A stretch of 32,473 nt of DNA, taken from the NCBI GenBank assembly GCA_019683805.1, contig JADGHQ010000025.1, forward strand, positions 1 to 32,473. The letters run 5' to 3'. The position numbers and the translations under genes are program-made. The first letter of the stretch is position 1; the number at the start of each line of letters is the position of its first letter. The notes under the pieces were generated by a model that worked only from the letters and a program-made list of their open reading frames with translations, was not told where the DNA came from and did no database searches. This document shows positions 1 through 8,440 of the stretch, piece after piece. The stretch comes from Thermoleophilaceae bacterium (GTDB taxonomy: Bacteria > Actinomycetota > Thermoleophilia > Solirubrobacterales > Thermoleophilaceae).

Positions 1-37
1 ATGGGTATTTTGTTTATAATCGACGGGGGGGGGGGGG
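1..37. other. Probable library or assembly artefact at the left contig end
   Basis: The first 24 bases are A/T-rich, unlike the rest of the window, and are followed by 13 consecutive G (25-37). Positions 8-26 match the forward Nextera mosaic end at about 12 of 19 positions, with the core TATAA and GAC in register. A poly-G run after degraded adapter is typical of two-colour Illumina reads. Nothing here should be read as coding, although a long reading frame starts at base 1. Confidence 0.6.
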
Positions 38-63
38 CCCTAACGCCCGCCCGCGCTCGCGGC

Positions 64-1062
64 CTACTGCTTGGGGATGAACTCGTCCGTCCAGACGCTG
101 TTGGGGTCGACCTTCTTGGTCAGAACGCCGGCCTCCTCGAGCTGCTGGTGGAGCGTGTTCCAGCGCTCGGCGGTCATGCCGCCCAGCGGGGTGCCGAAGA
201 AGTCCCCGTCCTTCAGCGTCTTCCAGGCGAAGTCGAAGGGACCCTTCTCCATGTCCTTGTTGACGCTCAGGACGAGATCGCGGGCCTTCGTCGGGTCCTC
301 GAGGAACTGACGCCAGCCCTCCTGCACCGCGGCGACGACCTTGCGCACCGTGTCGGGGTGCTCCTTGATCATCCGCTCGCTGGTGAACAGGCCCTGCGCG
401 TAGGGGTTGTAGCCGGCGTCCGCCACGAGCAGCTCGGCATGGTCGATGCCCTGCTGATCGGCGAAGTACGGCTCGCTCGTGGTGAAGCACTGCTGCACGA
501 GGTTCTTGTTGCGCTTGAACTCCGCCAGCGTGCCCGTGAAGTTGATCTCCTTCACGTTCTGCAGGTGGTAGTGACCCTTGATCCAGGGCCAGAAGCCGCC
601 GCTCGGAGCGACCGCCACCTGATGACCGCTGATGTCCCCGAAGTCCTTGATGCCCGACGACGGGTGGTACATCATGCACTGCAGGTACTTGTCCATCCCG
701 CCGAAGACCTCGACGACGGGGACGCCCTCGGCGCGCGCGAGCATCAGCTCGTCGGCCTGGGCGACGCCGAAGTCGGCCTTACCGGCCGCGACCTGCGGGA
801 TGGTCTGGATCTGCGGGCCGCCTTGGAGCACCTTGATCGAGATGCCCTGGGACTTGCCGGTGTCGGCGGCCTGGGCCTGCCAGTAGCCGCCCTGCTCGGC
901 CTGGGCGAACCAGTTCATGAGCAGGGTGACGTTCTCGGTCTTGCCACCGCCCGAGCCCGAGCCGGACTCAGACCCCTTGTCGTTGCTCGATCCGCACGCC
1001 CCGAGCGCGACCGCGGCGAGCACCGCGGTCGCGACCGCGAGCATCCTACGGATTTGTTGCAT
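64..1062 (-). CDS. ABC transporter substrate-binding lipoprotein, NMT1/ThiY-like
   Basis: Solute-binding component of an ABC importer, 332 residues. The N-terminus has a positively charged start, a hydrophobic stretch and a lipobox ending LGAC with Cys23, followed by a Ser/Gly-rich linker, so it should be a membrane-anchored lipoprotein. The mature start has the NWFAQAEQGGYW pattern that aligns with the NMT1/THI5/ThiY family, whose members bind pyrimidine-type thiamine precursors, riboflavin-like compounds or alkylsulfonates. A strong AGGAGG lies 8 bases before the ATG (1071-1076 on the complement). It is last in a leftward operon, 20 bases after the permease. Given the amidohydrolase-rich neighbourhood a nitrogen heterocycle is a plausible ligand, but this is inference. 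Confidence 0.9.
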   Translation of the reverse strand: MQQIRRMLAVATAVLAAVALGACGSSNDKGSESGSGSGGGKTENVTLLMNWFAQAEQGGYWQAQAADTGKSQGISIKVLQGGPQIQTIPQVAAGKADFGVAQADELMLARAEGVPVVEVFGGMDKYLQCMMYHPSSGIKDFGDISGHQVAVAPSGGFWPWIKGHYHLQNVKEINFTGTLAEFKRNKNLVQQCFTTSEPYFADQQGIDHAELLVADAGYNPYAQGLFTSERMIKEHPDTVRKVVAAVQEGWRQFLEDPTKARDLVLSVNKDMEKGPFDFAWKTLKDGDFFGTPLGGMTAERWNTLHQQLEEAGVLTKKVDPNSVWTDEFIPKQ

Positions 1063-1070
1063 TTATCCCT

Positions 1071-1076
1071 CCTCCT
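1071..1076 (-). promoter_or_regulatory. Strong Shine-Dalgarno of the binding-protein gene
   Basis: AGGAGG followed by 8 bases and the ATG at 1062. It is the best ribosome-binding site in the importer operon, as expected for a binding protein made in excess over the membrane subunits. Confidence 0.8.
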
Positions 1077-1082
1077 AAGGCC

Positions 1083-1940
1083 TCAGACGTCTTGCCTGAG
1101 CGCCGACTCGTGCCAGCTGCTGAGGAGCAGGTTCCCCACGTAGCTGACGACCACGAAGAACAGGAAGCCGAGGAGCGTTGCCGCGAAGACCTCGGCGAAC
1201 AGCAGGTTGGTGTCGAGCTTCCCCTGGGCGTAGATGACCTTCACGCCGAGGCCGCCCTCAGAGCCGCCCGACCCGATGATGAACTCGCCGACGATCGCGC
1301 CGATCACCGACAGGCCCGCGGAGACCCGCAGGCCGGCGAACACGTTCGGTATCGCGTTGGGCAGGCGGAGCTTGAGGAACTGGACGAAGCGCCCCGCATC
1401 GTGCATCCGGAACAGGTCCAGGTGGTTGCGATCCGTCGACAGCAGCCCGAGCAGGGTGTTGTTGAGGATCGGGAAGACGGCGATCATGAACGCGATCACG
1501 ATCACCGACCTCTGGTTGTAGCCGAACCAGAGCACGATCACGGGGGCGACGGCCACGATCGGGACGGTCTGCAGCATCACCGCGTACGGGTAGAGGCTGC
1601 GCTCGAGCACCTTCGCCTGGCTCATCAGCACCGCGAAGGCCATCCCGATCACGATCGCGCAGCCGAAGCCGGCCGCGGCCTCGACGAAGGTGATCTTCGT
1701 CGCGGCCCACAGCTCGCCCCGGCTCTCCCACGCCGCCGAGGCGACGTCCCACGGGCGCGGGAGCAGGTAGTTGCGGTCGCCGTAGACCGTGGTCGCGAGC
1801 AACGACCACAGCCCGATGAAGAGCATGAAGACGAGCACGGGCGGCCCGAAGGTCTTCACGAACGAGCCGGCCCGGCGCAGCGCGCCCGACGAGCGCGCGG
1901 CGCTGACGGCGACGTCGGCGGTGGCGGCGGGCGTGCTCAC
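1083..1940 (-). CDS. ABC transporter permease (SsuC/TauC/ThiX-like)
   Basis: Integral membrane permease of 285 residues in the BPD_transp_1 family. It shows about six hydrophobic segments, from FMLFIGLWSLL near residue 38 to FLFFVVVSYVGNLLL near the C-terminus, and an EAA-type cytoplasmic loop around MHDAGRFVQFLKLRLPNA that should dock onto the ATPase. The start is GTG and its first bases overlap the ATPase stop (GTGA at 1937-1940), indicating translational coupling. The family transports sulfonates, thiamine precursors and related small molecules; the sequence alone does not give the substrate. Confidence 0.92.
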   Translation of the reverse strand: MSTPAATADVAVSAARSSGALRRAGSFVKTFGPPVLVFMLFIGLWSLLATTVYGDRNYLLPRPWDVASAAWESRGELWAATKITFVEAAAGFGCAIVIGMAFAVLMSQAKVLERSLYPYAVMLQTVPIVAVAPVIVLWFGYNQRSVIVIAFMIAVFPILNNTLLGLLSTDRNHLDLFRMHDAGRFVQFLKLRLPNAIPNVFAGLRVSAGLSVIGAIVGEFIIGSGGSEGGLGVKVIYAQGKLDTNLLFAEVFAATLLGFLFFVVVSYVGNLLLSSWHESALRQDV

Positions 1941-2758
1941 GAGACTGCTCCTCCTCGCAGGGCGGCGGAAACCTTGGCCGAGATCTCGTTGAACTCCGGC
2001 GTCTGCCGCAGCTCCGGCGTGCGCGGGTAGGGCAGCGAGACCTCGATGTCGGCGACCACCCGGCCGGGCCGCGCCGACATGACGATCACGCGGCTCGACA
2101 GGTAGACCGCCTCGTAGAGGTTGTGCGTGACGAAGAGCGCGGTGAAGTTCTCCAACGCCCAGATGCGCAGGAGCTCGTCCTGCAGCACCTCGCGGGTGAT
2201 CTCGTCGAGCGCGGAGAACGGCTCGTCCATGAGGAACACCTTGGGCCGCAGCGCGAGCGCGCGGGCCAGCGAGAGCCGCATCTTCATCCCGCCCGAGAGT
2301 GCGCGCGGGTAGGCCTTCTCGAACCCGTCGAGCGAGACGAGCTTGAGCGCCTCGGCGATGCGTGCGTCGCGCTCATGCTTGTCGAACCCCTCGAGCTCGA
2401 GCAGCAGCTGCGCGTTCTTGCGCACGGTGCGCCAGGGGAGCAGCGTCGCGTCCTGGAACACGAACGCCCGGCGCGAGCCGGACGGCATCGAGCACTCGCC
2501 CGTGCTGGCCGGGACGAGCCCGGCGATGATGCGCAGCAGCGTCGACTTGCCGCATCCGGACGGGCCGACGATCGACACGAATTGCCCCGCGCCGATCCGC
2601 AGGTCGGTCGGTGTCAGCGCGGCGGTGCCGTTCGGGAACACCTTCGAGACACCGCGCACGGTGATCTCCCCCGCTCCGTCGGGGGAGCCCTGCGGCGCTC
2701 CCCGCGACGTCGGTTTGTCATCAGCGGTAGCGGCGGTCTGAGCCGCGCTCGTCGGCAT
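1937..2758 (-). CDS. ABC transporter ATP-binding protein (SsuB/TauB-like)
   Basis: Cytoplasmic ATPase of 273 residues, first gene of the leftward importer operon. Walker A GPSGCGKST is at 65-73, Q-loop Gln102, signature LSGGM at 154-158, Walker B VFLMDEP at 174-180 and switch His212. The first 30 residues are a low-complexity Ala/Ser/Gly extension before the ABC domain. The ATG is preceded by an AGGGAGAGG-like site. The gene is divergent from the GntR regulator at 2860 across 101 bases, so the regulator and its operator-like site probably control both directions. Confidence 0.94.
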   Translation of the reverse strand: MPTSAAQTAATADDKPTSRGAPQGSPDGAGEITVRGVSKVFPNGTAALTPTDLRIGAGQFVSIVGPSGCGKSTLLRIIAGLVPASTGECSMPSGSRRAFVFQDATLLPWRTVRKNAQLLLELEGFDKHERDARIAEALKLVSLDGFEKAYPRALSGGMKMRLSLARALALRPKVFLMDEPFSALDEITREVLQDELLRIWALENFTALFVTHNLYEAVYLSSRVIVMSARPGRVVADIEVSLPYPRTPELRQTPEFNEISAKVSAALRGGAVS

Positions 2759-2830
2759 CTGGCGACCTCTCCCTCGGTTGCATGGGCCGTTCGAATCCTG
2801 GCGTCAGGCGGGCGAAACCCCCCGGCCAGG

Positions 2831-2859
2831 TGGTCAGAGGTCTGATATATTGCCGCTAG
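2831..2859 (+). promoter_or_regulatory. Promoter and palindromic operator of the first gntR gene
   Basis: A perfect inverted repeat TCAGA-GG-TCTGA occupies 2834-2845, preceded by TGG (so TGGTCAG at 2831-2837), and runs straight into an extended -10 (TGA then TATATT at 2846-2851). Only 8 bases separate the -10 from the ATG at 2860, so transcription should begin at or next to the start codon (leaderless). No good -35 is visible. A palindrome directly on the -10 suggests repression, probably autoregulation by the adjacent GntR protein. Confidence 0.6.
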
Positions 2860-3627
2860 ATGGCAGGCGTGTCAAGAAGTGCCGGTGATGGCCGCGAGCC
2901 TTCCTCCAGCTACAGCGCCCTGCCCGCCGTCTCGCGCACCCAGCAGGTGCGCGAGCAGCTCGAGGCCGCGATCGAGCGCGGCGACTACAAGCCGGGCGAG
3001 CGGCTGCCGTCCGAGCGCGATCTCGTCGAGCTGCTCGGGGTCTCGCGCGTGAGCGTGCGCGAGGCGATCCGCTCGCTCGAGGCCGTCGGCATGGTCGAGG
3101 TGCGCCACGGGCTGGGCTGCTTCGTCGCGGCCAACCCCAGCGACAAGTACGCGAGCTCCTTCAGCCACTGGCTCGCGGTGCACCGCGACGAGGTGCTCGA
3201 GCTGCTCAAGGTGCGCGGCGCCCTCGACGAGCTCGCCGCCGAGTCGGCCGCCGTCAGCGCCGACGGCTCCTGGACCGCGAGGCTGCGCGAGCTCAACGAT
3301 TCCTTCCGCGCCACCCCGCCGACCGACATCGACGCCCTCGTCGAGCGGGACGTTGGGTTCCACGACGCGCTCGGCGAGGCGAGCGGCAGCCCGTTGCTGG
3401 CCGACCTGCTGCGGGAACTGCACGAGACGTTCAACGAGTCCCGGCACGCGACGCTCCAGCCTAGCGGGCGGCCGGCGGAGTCGGCGCGCGAGCACGACGC
3501 GATCATCGACGCGATCGAGCGCCGCGACCCCGCCGCTGCGCGCGCAGCCGTCGCCGCGCACCTCGCCTCGGTGCGGGACTCCCTGACCACGCTCTTGGAA
3601 ACGGCTCAGAAGGAGGATGAGGAGTGA
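2860..3627 (+). CDS. GntR-family transcriptional regulator, FadR/FCD subfamily (copy 1)
   Basis: DNA-binding regulator of 255 residues. A winged helix-turn-helix lies at about residues 28-95 with the diagnostic RLPSERDLVELLGVSRVSVREA pattern, followed by an all-helical FCD ligand domain (about 105-250). The FCD metal site looks intact: Asp and His in DVGFHDAL, His in REHDAII and His in AAHLASV; such domains usually bind carboxylic acids through a metal. The start is ATG with a near-leaderless promoter and no Shine-Dalgarno. The stop overlaps the next gene (GTGA at 3624-3627), so the regulator is the first gene of the long catabolic operon. It is clearly paralogous to the regulator at 16699. 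Confidence 0.93.
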   Translation: MAGVSRSAGDGREPSSSYSALPAVSRTQQVREQLEAAIERGDYKPGERLPSERDLVELLGVSRVSVREAIRSLEAVGMVEVRHGLGCFVAANPSDKYASSFSHWLAVHRDEVLELLKVRGALDELAAESAAVSADGSWTARLRELNDSFRATPPTDIDALVERDVGFHDALGEASGSPLLADLLRELHETFNESRHATLQPSGRPAESAREHDAIIDAIERRDPAAARAAVAAHLASVRDSLTTLLETAQKEDEE

Positions 3628-5111
3628 GCGCGCCTTCCGCGACGACACATCGGGCGGCGTGGACCCCGGTCGACCTGCCGAGCGGCGACCAGCCGTTCGT
3701 GCGCGCCCGGGGCGCGACGTTCGAGAGCACCGACCCGGCGACCGGCGAGGTCGTGGCGCGCGTGCGCGCGTCCGAGCCCGCCGACGTGGACGACGCCGTG
3801 ACGGCGGCGCGCGCCGCCATGCGCGGGCGCTGGCGCGACGACGGCGCCCTGCGCGGCCGCGTGCTCTACCGCTACGCGCAGGCGCTGCGGGAGAACGCCG
3901 ACCGGCTCGCCGAGCTGCTCACCCGCGAGCAGGGCAAGAAGCTCGCCGAGGCGCGCATCGAGGTGCTCGGCGCCGCCAATCACGCCGAGTACTACGCCGG
4001 CCAGGCGCGCGCGATCCACGGGCGCGCGATGGCCCTCGGCCCGAACGTCCACGGCGTGACGCTGCGCGAGCCGGTCGGCGTCGTGGCGGTCATCACCCCC
4101 TGGAACTGGCCGCTCACGCTGCTGACGCGCTCGCTCGCGCCGGCGCTCGCCGCCGGCAACGCGGTGGTCGTCAAGCCCGCCAGCCTCACCCCGGCGATCA
4201 CGATCGCGGCGCTCGAGCCGCTGGCCGCCGACCCCGAGCTCCCGGAAGGCGTCCTCGCCTGCGTGGTCGGGTCGGGCGGCGTCGTCGGCGACGCGCTCGT
4301 GCGGCACCCGGGCGTCGACATGATCGCGTTCACGGGCGAGTCGTCCACCGGCGTCGACGTGATGAAGCACGCCGCCGAGGGCCTGAAGAAGGTATCGCTC
4401 GAGCTCGGCGGCAAGTCGCCGAACATCGTGTTCGCGGACGCCCCGATGGACAAGGCGCTCGACGGGGCAGCCGCGGCCGCGTTCTCGAGCACGGGGCAGA
4501 TCTGCACCGCCGGCAGCCGGCTGATCCTCGAGCGCGAGATCGCCGACGAGTTCCTCACCCGCCTGGCGGAGCGCGTCGAGGCGCTGCGCGTCGGCGACGG
4601 CCTCGACCCGTCCACCGACATCGCCCCGGTCGTCTCGCGCGGCCAGCAGCGCGCCATCCTCGACTACATCGAGCTCGGGCGGCGCGAGGGCGAGGTCGTC
4701 GCCGGCGGCGGCGAGCTCGCCGGCGAGGCCTACGAGAGCGGCTGCTTCGTGCCGCCGACGGTGGTCTCGGGGCTCGCGCCCGACTCGCGCATCGTCCAGG
4801 AGGAGATCTTCGGGCCGGTGCTCGCAGTCCAGGTCTTCGACGACGACGACGAGGCGATCGAGCTCGCGAACTGCACGCGCTTCGGCCTCGCGGCCGGCCT
4901 CTGGACGTCGAGCCTCCAGCGGGCCTGGCGCCTGGGGCGCGAGATCGAGGCCGGCACGGTCTGGATCAACACATACAACCGCTTCTACTCGGAGCTGGAG
5001 GTCGGCGGCTTCAAGGAGTCCGGCCTCGGCCGCCAGCAGGGTGTCGTGGGATTGGAGGAGTTCACAGACGTGAAGAGCCTGAACTTCGACGGGAATCCGA
5101 CGCTGTGGTGA
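3624..5111 (+). CDS. NAD(P)-dependent aldehyde dehydrogenase
   Basis: Oxidises an aldehyde to the acid with NAD(P)+; 495 residues, normal family length. Visible motifs are PWNWP near 159-163 with Asn161, KPAS near 184-187, FTGESSTG near 236-243, catalytic Glu260 in LELGGKSPN, catalytic Cys294 in GQICTAGSR, and EEIFGPVL near the C-terminal third. It resembles the betaine/carnitine-aldehyde class, but the substrate is not identifiable. The start is GTG at 3624, overlapping the regulator stop by four bases and preceded by AGGAGGATGAGG. It is coupled to the next SDR gene by another GTGA overlap. Confidence 0.93.
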   Translation: MSAPSATTHRAAWTPVDLPSGDQPFVRARGATFESTDPATGEVVARVRASEPADVDDAVTAARAAMRGRWRDDGALRGRVLYRYAQALRENADRLAELLTREQGKKLAEARIEVLGAANHAEYYAGQARAIHGRAMALGPNVHGVTLREPVGVVAVITPWNWPLTLLTRSLAPALAAGNAVVVKPASLTPAITIAALEPLAADPELPEGVLACVVGSGGVVGDALVRHPGVDMIAFTGESSTGVDVMKHAAEGLKKVSLELGGKSPNIVFADAPMDKALDGAAAAAFSSTGQICTAGSRLILEREIADEFLTRLAERVEALRVGDGLDPSTDIAPVVSRGQQRAILDYIELGRREGEVVAGGGELAGEAYESGCFVPPTVVSGLAPDSRIVQEEIFGPVLAVQVFDDDDEAIELANCTRFGLAAGLWTSSLQRAWRLGREIEAGTVWINTYNRFYSELEVGGFKESGLGRQQGVVGLEEFTDVKSLNFDGNPTLW

Positions 5112-5881
5112 GCGCGAACGGGCAGCAGACGCTCGAGGGCCAGGTCGCCGTCGTCACCGGCGGCGCGCGGGCGATCGGGCGCGAGATCTGCGAGACGCTG
5201 GCGCGCCGCGGCGCGACCGTGGTGTCGCTCGACCTCTCGGACTCGGCCGACACGGTCGCGGCGGTCGAGGCGGCCGGAGGCAGCGCCGCCGGCATCGTCT
5301 GCGACGTCACCGACGAGGAGCGCGTCCAGGCCGCCGTGAGCGAGGTGACGGACCGCTACGGCCGCCTCGACGTCCTCGTCAACAACGCCGGCGTCTTCTC
5401 GACGATGGAGCGCCGGCCCTTCTGGGAGATCCCGGTCGACGAGTGGGACCTGATGATGCGCGTGAACGTGCGCTCGGTGTTCGTCGTCTCGAAGGCGGCC
5501 TCGGCGCCGATGCGCGCCGCGAAGCGCGGGCGGATCGTGAACATCGCCTCGAACGTGTTCGTCTTCGGGATGCCGGACTTCATGCACTATGTCGCCTCGA
5601 AGGGCGCCGTGGTCGGCATCACGCGCGCGATGGCGCGCGAGCTCGGGCGGTTCGGCATCGCGGTCAACGCGGTCAGCCCGGGGCTCGTCACGACCGAGGT
5701 CACCGAGGAGACCGTGCCCGCCGAGTACCGCGAGCGCGTCGCGGCCGGCCAGTGCCTGCAGCAGCCGCTTGTCCCGAGCGACATCGCGCAGGCGGTCGCG
5801 TACCTGGCCGGGCCCGAGGCGCGCCTCGTGACCGGCCAGAACCTGCTCGTCAACGGCGGCGCGACGATGGGGCCCTCGTGA
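5108..5881 (+). CDS. Short-chain dehydrogenase/reductase (SDR 1)
   Basis: Classical NAD(P)-dependent SDR of 257 residues. The cofactor motif is TGGARAIG at 17-24 (Ala where Gly is usual), NNAG is at 92-95, and the catalytic residues are Ser148, Tyr161 and Lys165 in YVASK. The C-terminus ends NGGATMGPS, a usual SDR ending. GTG at 5108 was chosen because it forms a GTGA overlap with the aldehyde dehydrogenase stop, repeating the junction used one gene earlier; GTG 5105 is the in-frame alternative. Likely oxidises a hydroxy intermediate or reduces a keto one; substrate unknown. Confidence 0.9.
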   Translation: MSANGQQTLEGQVAVVTGGARAIGREICETLARRGATVVSLDLSDSADTVAAVEAAGGSAAGIVCDVTDEERVQAAVSEVTDRYGRLDVLVNNAGVFSTMERRPFWEIPVDEWDLMMRVNVRSVFVVSKAASAPMRAAKRGRIVNIASNVFVFGMPDFMHYVASKGAVVGITRAMARELGRFGIAVNAVSPGLVTTEVTEETVPAEYRERVAAGQCLQQPLVPSDIAQAVAYLAGPEARLVTGQNLLVNGGATMGPS

Positions 5882-6693
5882 TGAAGAGCTCGGTCTCGAT
5901 CAAGTTCATGTGGGCGGACCTGCCGTGGCCCGAGCGCGTGCGGCGCGCGGCCGCGGCGGGCTTCGACCGCGTCGAGATGTGGGACTGGCGCGAGCCGGAC
6001 GACATCGACGAGCTGGGCGAGGTCGCGCGCGAGTGCGGCATCGAGATCGCCGGCTTCTTCGGTCACCACCAGGGTGGCCTGGCGAACCCGGACGAGCTCG
6101 ACCTCGTGCTCGAGTCGCTGCGCGAGACGATCGAGGTCGCAGAGCGCGTCGGCGCGGACCAGCTCCACGTGTTCTCCGACGGGATGCGCAGGCCCGAGGG
6201 CCACGTCACCAAGCCGCCGCCGCTCACGCGCGACGAGCGCCAGCAGGCGGCGGTGGAGGGGCTGCGCGAGTGCCTGAAGCTGATCGAGGGCAAGCCGATG
6301 GAGCTCTGCGTGGAGTCGATCAACACCGTCCACGTGCCGGGCTACTTCCTCGCCGACAGCGACATGGCGGTCGCGCTCTGCCGCGAGGTCGACCACCCGC
6401 AGGTGACGATGTTCTTCGACTGCTACCACCAGCAGCTCGTCGGCGGCCGTCTCACCGACCACCTGCTGCACGCGCTGCCCTACGTCTCGTCGGTGCACAT
6501 CGCGGACGTGCCGGGCCGGCACCAGCCGGGGTCGGGCGAGATCAACTTCCACCACATCCGCCGCGTCCTCGAGGAGGCCGGCTACGACCGCCAGCTCACG
6601 TTCGAGGTGATCCCGATCGACGGCGACAGCGACGCCGCGGTCGAGGCGATCAGAGAGGTCTTCCCGTACGCATGCGCGGGCTCGAGGGACTGA
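5881..6693 (+). CDS. Sugar phosphate isomerase/epimerase, hydroxypyruvate isomerase-like TIM barrel
   Basis: A 270-residue xylose-isomerase-like TIM barrel. Closest recognisable family is hydroxypyruvate isomerase (Hyi): FMWADLPWPERVRRAAAAGF at the start, VESINTVHVPGYFL around 144-157 and the loop ADVPGRHQPGSGEIN at 208-222. The expected metal ligands are Glu145, Asp180, His206 and Glu242; Hyi often has Gln at the third position. Members interconvert 2-hydroxy-aldehydes and ketones. The ATG shares one base with the SDR stop (TGATG). The name hyi is not assigned because the substrate is unproven. Confidence 0.85.
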   Translation: MKSSVSIKFMWADLPWPERVRRAAAAGFDRVEMWDWREPDDIDELGEVARECGIEIAGFFGHHQGGLANPDELDLVLESLRETIEVAERVGADQLHVFSDGMRRPEGHVTKPPPLTRDERQQAAVEGLRECLKLIEGKPMELCVESINTVHVPGYFLADSDMAVALCREVDHPQVTMFFDCYHQQLVGGRLTDHLLHALPYVSSVHIADVPGRHQPGSGEINFHHIRRVLEEAGYDRQLTFEVIPIDGDSDAAVEAIREVFPYACAGSRD

Positions 6694-7394
6694 GGGTCCT
6701 CGTCACCGGCGCGGCCGGGGGGATCGGGCTCGCCTGCGTGCGGCGCCTGGCGGTCGAGGGCGCCGCCGTGGCCGCCGCGGACCTGCGGCCGCCGCAGAAC
6801 GGCATCGCCGCGCTGGCGCTCGGCGGCGACGTGACCGACCCGGCGGACGCGGAGCGGCTGGTCGAGGAGGCCGCCGCGGGCCTTGGCGGCCTCGACGGCC
6901 TGGTGCTCGCGGCGGGCATCCACTGGACCGGCCCGACGCACGAGATGGACCCCGACGAGTTCCGGCGTGTGCTCGACGTGAGCGTGACGGGCACCTTCCT
7001 CTGCTGCCGAGCGGCGCTGCCGCGCTTCACGGCGCAGGGCTCGGGCCGGATCGTCACGCTCGGCTCGACGGCGTCGCTCGGCGGGGCGCCGGGGCTTGCG
7101 GCCTACAGCGCGGCGAAGGGGGCGGTGCTGAACCTCACCCGCTCGATCGCGGTCGAGTACGCGCGCGCGGGCGTGCGCGCTAACTGCCTCTGCCCGGGAT
7201 CGACGAACACGCCGCTGCTCGAGCGCCTGATGGCCGAGCGCGCGAACCCGGACGCGTTCCGCGAGAAGCACCCGATCGGCCGCTTCGCCGAGCCGGAGGA
7301 GATCGCGGCGGCGGCGGCGTTCCTGCTGTCGGACGAGGCCTCCTACTTCGTCGGCTCGCCCGTCGTGGTTGACGGTGGATTCACGGCCTCCTAA
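6672..7394 (+). CDS. Short-chain dehydrogenase/reductase (SDR 2)
   Basis: Second classical SDR in the operon, 240 residues. It has TGAAGGIG at 12-19, LAAG in place of the usual NNAG, Ser132, and the Tyr145/Lys149 pair in YSAAK, with the usual PGSTNTP and VVVDGGF patterns near the C-terminus. It overlaps the TIM-barrel gene by 22 bases (6672-6693), so the two are probably translated together. It is not a close duplicate of SDR 1, which argues for a different substrate in the same pathway. Confidence 0.9.
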   Translation: MRGLEGLRVLVTGAAGGIGLACVRRLAVEGAAVAAADLRPPQNGIAALALGGDVTDPADAERLVEEAAAGLGGLDGLVLAAGIHWTGPTHEMDPDEFRRVLDVSVTGTFLCCRAALPRFTAQGSGRIVTLGSTASLGGAPGLAAYSAAKGAVLNLTRSIAVEYARAGVRANCLCPGSTNTPLLERLMAERANPDAFREKHPIGRFAEPEEIAAAAAFLLSDEASYFVGSPVVVDGGFTAS

Positions 7395-7435
7395 ACTGGA
7401 CTGACGTCTAGCCAATGTCGGAGGAGGAAGCAGCG
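7395..7435 (+). promoter_or_regulatory. Intra-operon gap with Shine-Dalgarno and TGGACTGAC element
   Basis: This is the largest gap in the long operon. TGGACTGAC at 7397-7405 resembles the element seen at the other promoters in the window. GGAGGAGG at 7420-7427 sits 8 bases before ATG 7436. The spacing supports ATG 7436 rather than ATG 7415 as the E1 alpha start. An internal promoter is possible but no convincing -10/-35 pair was found. Confidence 0.45.
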
Positions 7436-8440
7436 ATGACCACAGCGGTCGACGGGCGCCTCGATCAGGAGACGCTCGTCGGGCTCTTCGAGCGGATGCT
7501 CCTCATCCGCCGGTTCGAGGAGCGCGCGTCGGAGTACCGTCTCGCCGGGCACATCCCCGGCTTCCTCCACCCGTGCATCGGGCAGGAGGCTGCGGCGGTC
7601 GGCACCTGCGCGGCGCTCGGCCCCGACGACGTGATCCTCTCCACCCACCGCGGGCACGGCCACATGCTCGCCCGCGGCGCCGATCCGGGCCGGATGTACG
7701 CGGAGCTGTACGCCCGCGTCGAGGGCTACAACCGCTCCAAGGGCGGCTCGCTGCACATGATCGACACCGACCTCGGCTTCCTCGGGGCCAACGGCATCGT
7801 GGGCGGCGGGATCCCGATCGCGGGCGGCGCGGCCCTCCAGCAGAAGCGGCGCGGCCAGGGGGGTGTCGCCGTCTCGTTCTTCGGCGACGGCGCCGCCAAC
7901 CAGGGCGCCTTCCACGAGGTGCTCAACCTCTGCTCGCTCTGGAAGCTGCCGGCGATCTTCGTCTGCGAGAACAACCTCTACGGCGAGTTCACGGCCCAGT
8001 CGGAGCAGTCGCCCGTGGCGGACGTCGCCGACCGCGCCGCGGCGTACGCGATGCCGGGCGTGATCGCCGACGGCAACGACGTGCTCGACGTGCGCGAGAA
8101 GGTGGCGCAGGCGGTCGCCCGCGCGCGGGCCGGCGAGGGCCCGACCCTCGTCGAGTGCAAGACCTACCGCCACCGCGGCCACTACGAGGGCGACATGTGC
8201 GCCTACCGGCCCGAGGGCGAGCTCGAGCAGTGGCTCGAGCGCGATCCGCTCGTCACGTTCCCCGCGCGGCTCGTCTCCGAGTTCGGCGTCCCGGAGGAGG
8301 AGATCGAGGCGGTGCGGGCGCAGGTCGAGCAGCGGCTCGACGAGGCGGCCGAGTTCGCGGCGGCCGGCACGTTCGCCGACCCGGCCGAGACGTTCGAGCA
8401 CGTGTACGTGGACAGCATCGAAGGAAAGGCGCTGCGATGA
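7436..8440 (+). CDS. 2-oxoacid dehydrogenase E1 component, alpha subunit (AcoA/PdhA-like)
   Basis: Thiamine-diphosphate-binding half of a heterotetrameric 2-oxoacid dehydrogenase; 334 residues from ATG 7436. It carries the ThDP/Mg motif from GDGAANQG to CENN about 30 residues later, the HIPGFLHPCIGQEA start and STHRGHGH typical of E1 alpha. Similarity in feel is to acetoin dehydrogenase and pyruvate dehydrogenase E1 alpha. An upstream in-frame ATG at 7415 would add seven residues but would place the strong Shine-Dalgarno inside the gene. The stop overlaps the beta subunit (ATGA at 8437-8440). The oxoacid decarboxylated cannot be told from the sequence. Confidence 0.92.
   Translation: MTTAVDGRLDQETLVGLFERMLLIRRFEERASEYRLAGHIPGFLHPCIGQEAAAVGTCAALGPDDVILSTHRGHGHMLARGADPGRMYAELYARVEGYNRSKGGSLHMIDTDLGFLGANGIVGGGIPIAGGAALQQKRRGQGGVAVSFFGDGAANQGAFHEVLNLCSLWKLPAIFVCENNLYGEFTAQSEQSPVADVADRAAAYAMPGVIADGNDVLDVREKVAQAVARARAGEGPTLVECKTYRHRGHYEGDMCAYRPEGELEQWLERDPLVTFPARLVSEFGVPEEEIEAVRAQVEQRLDEAAEFAAAGTFADPAETFEHVYVDSIEGKALR

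Noticed and set aside
1-1143. Long plus-strand reading frame over the binding-protein gene
   Set aside because: It starts in the artefactual end and its product is a low-complexity Arg/Leu/Val-rich sequence; the opposite strand encodes a clear lipoprotein.
2785-2805. TTCGAATCC resembling a tRNA T-loop, possibly a 3' tRNA remnant or att site
   Set aside because: Flanking bases do not form the T-stem, there is no acceptor stem or CCA end, and no integrase is nearby.
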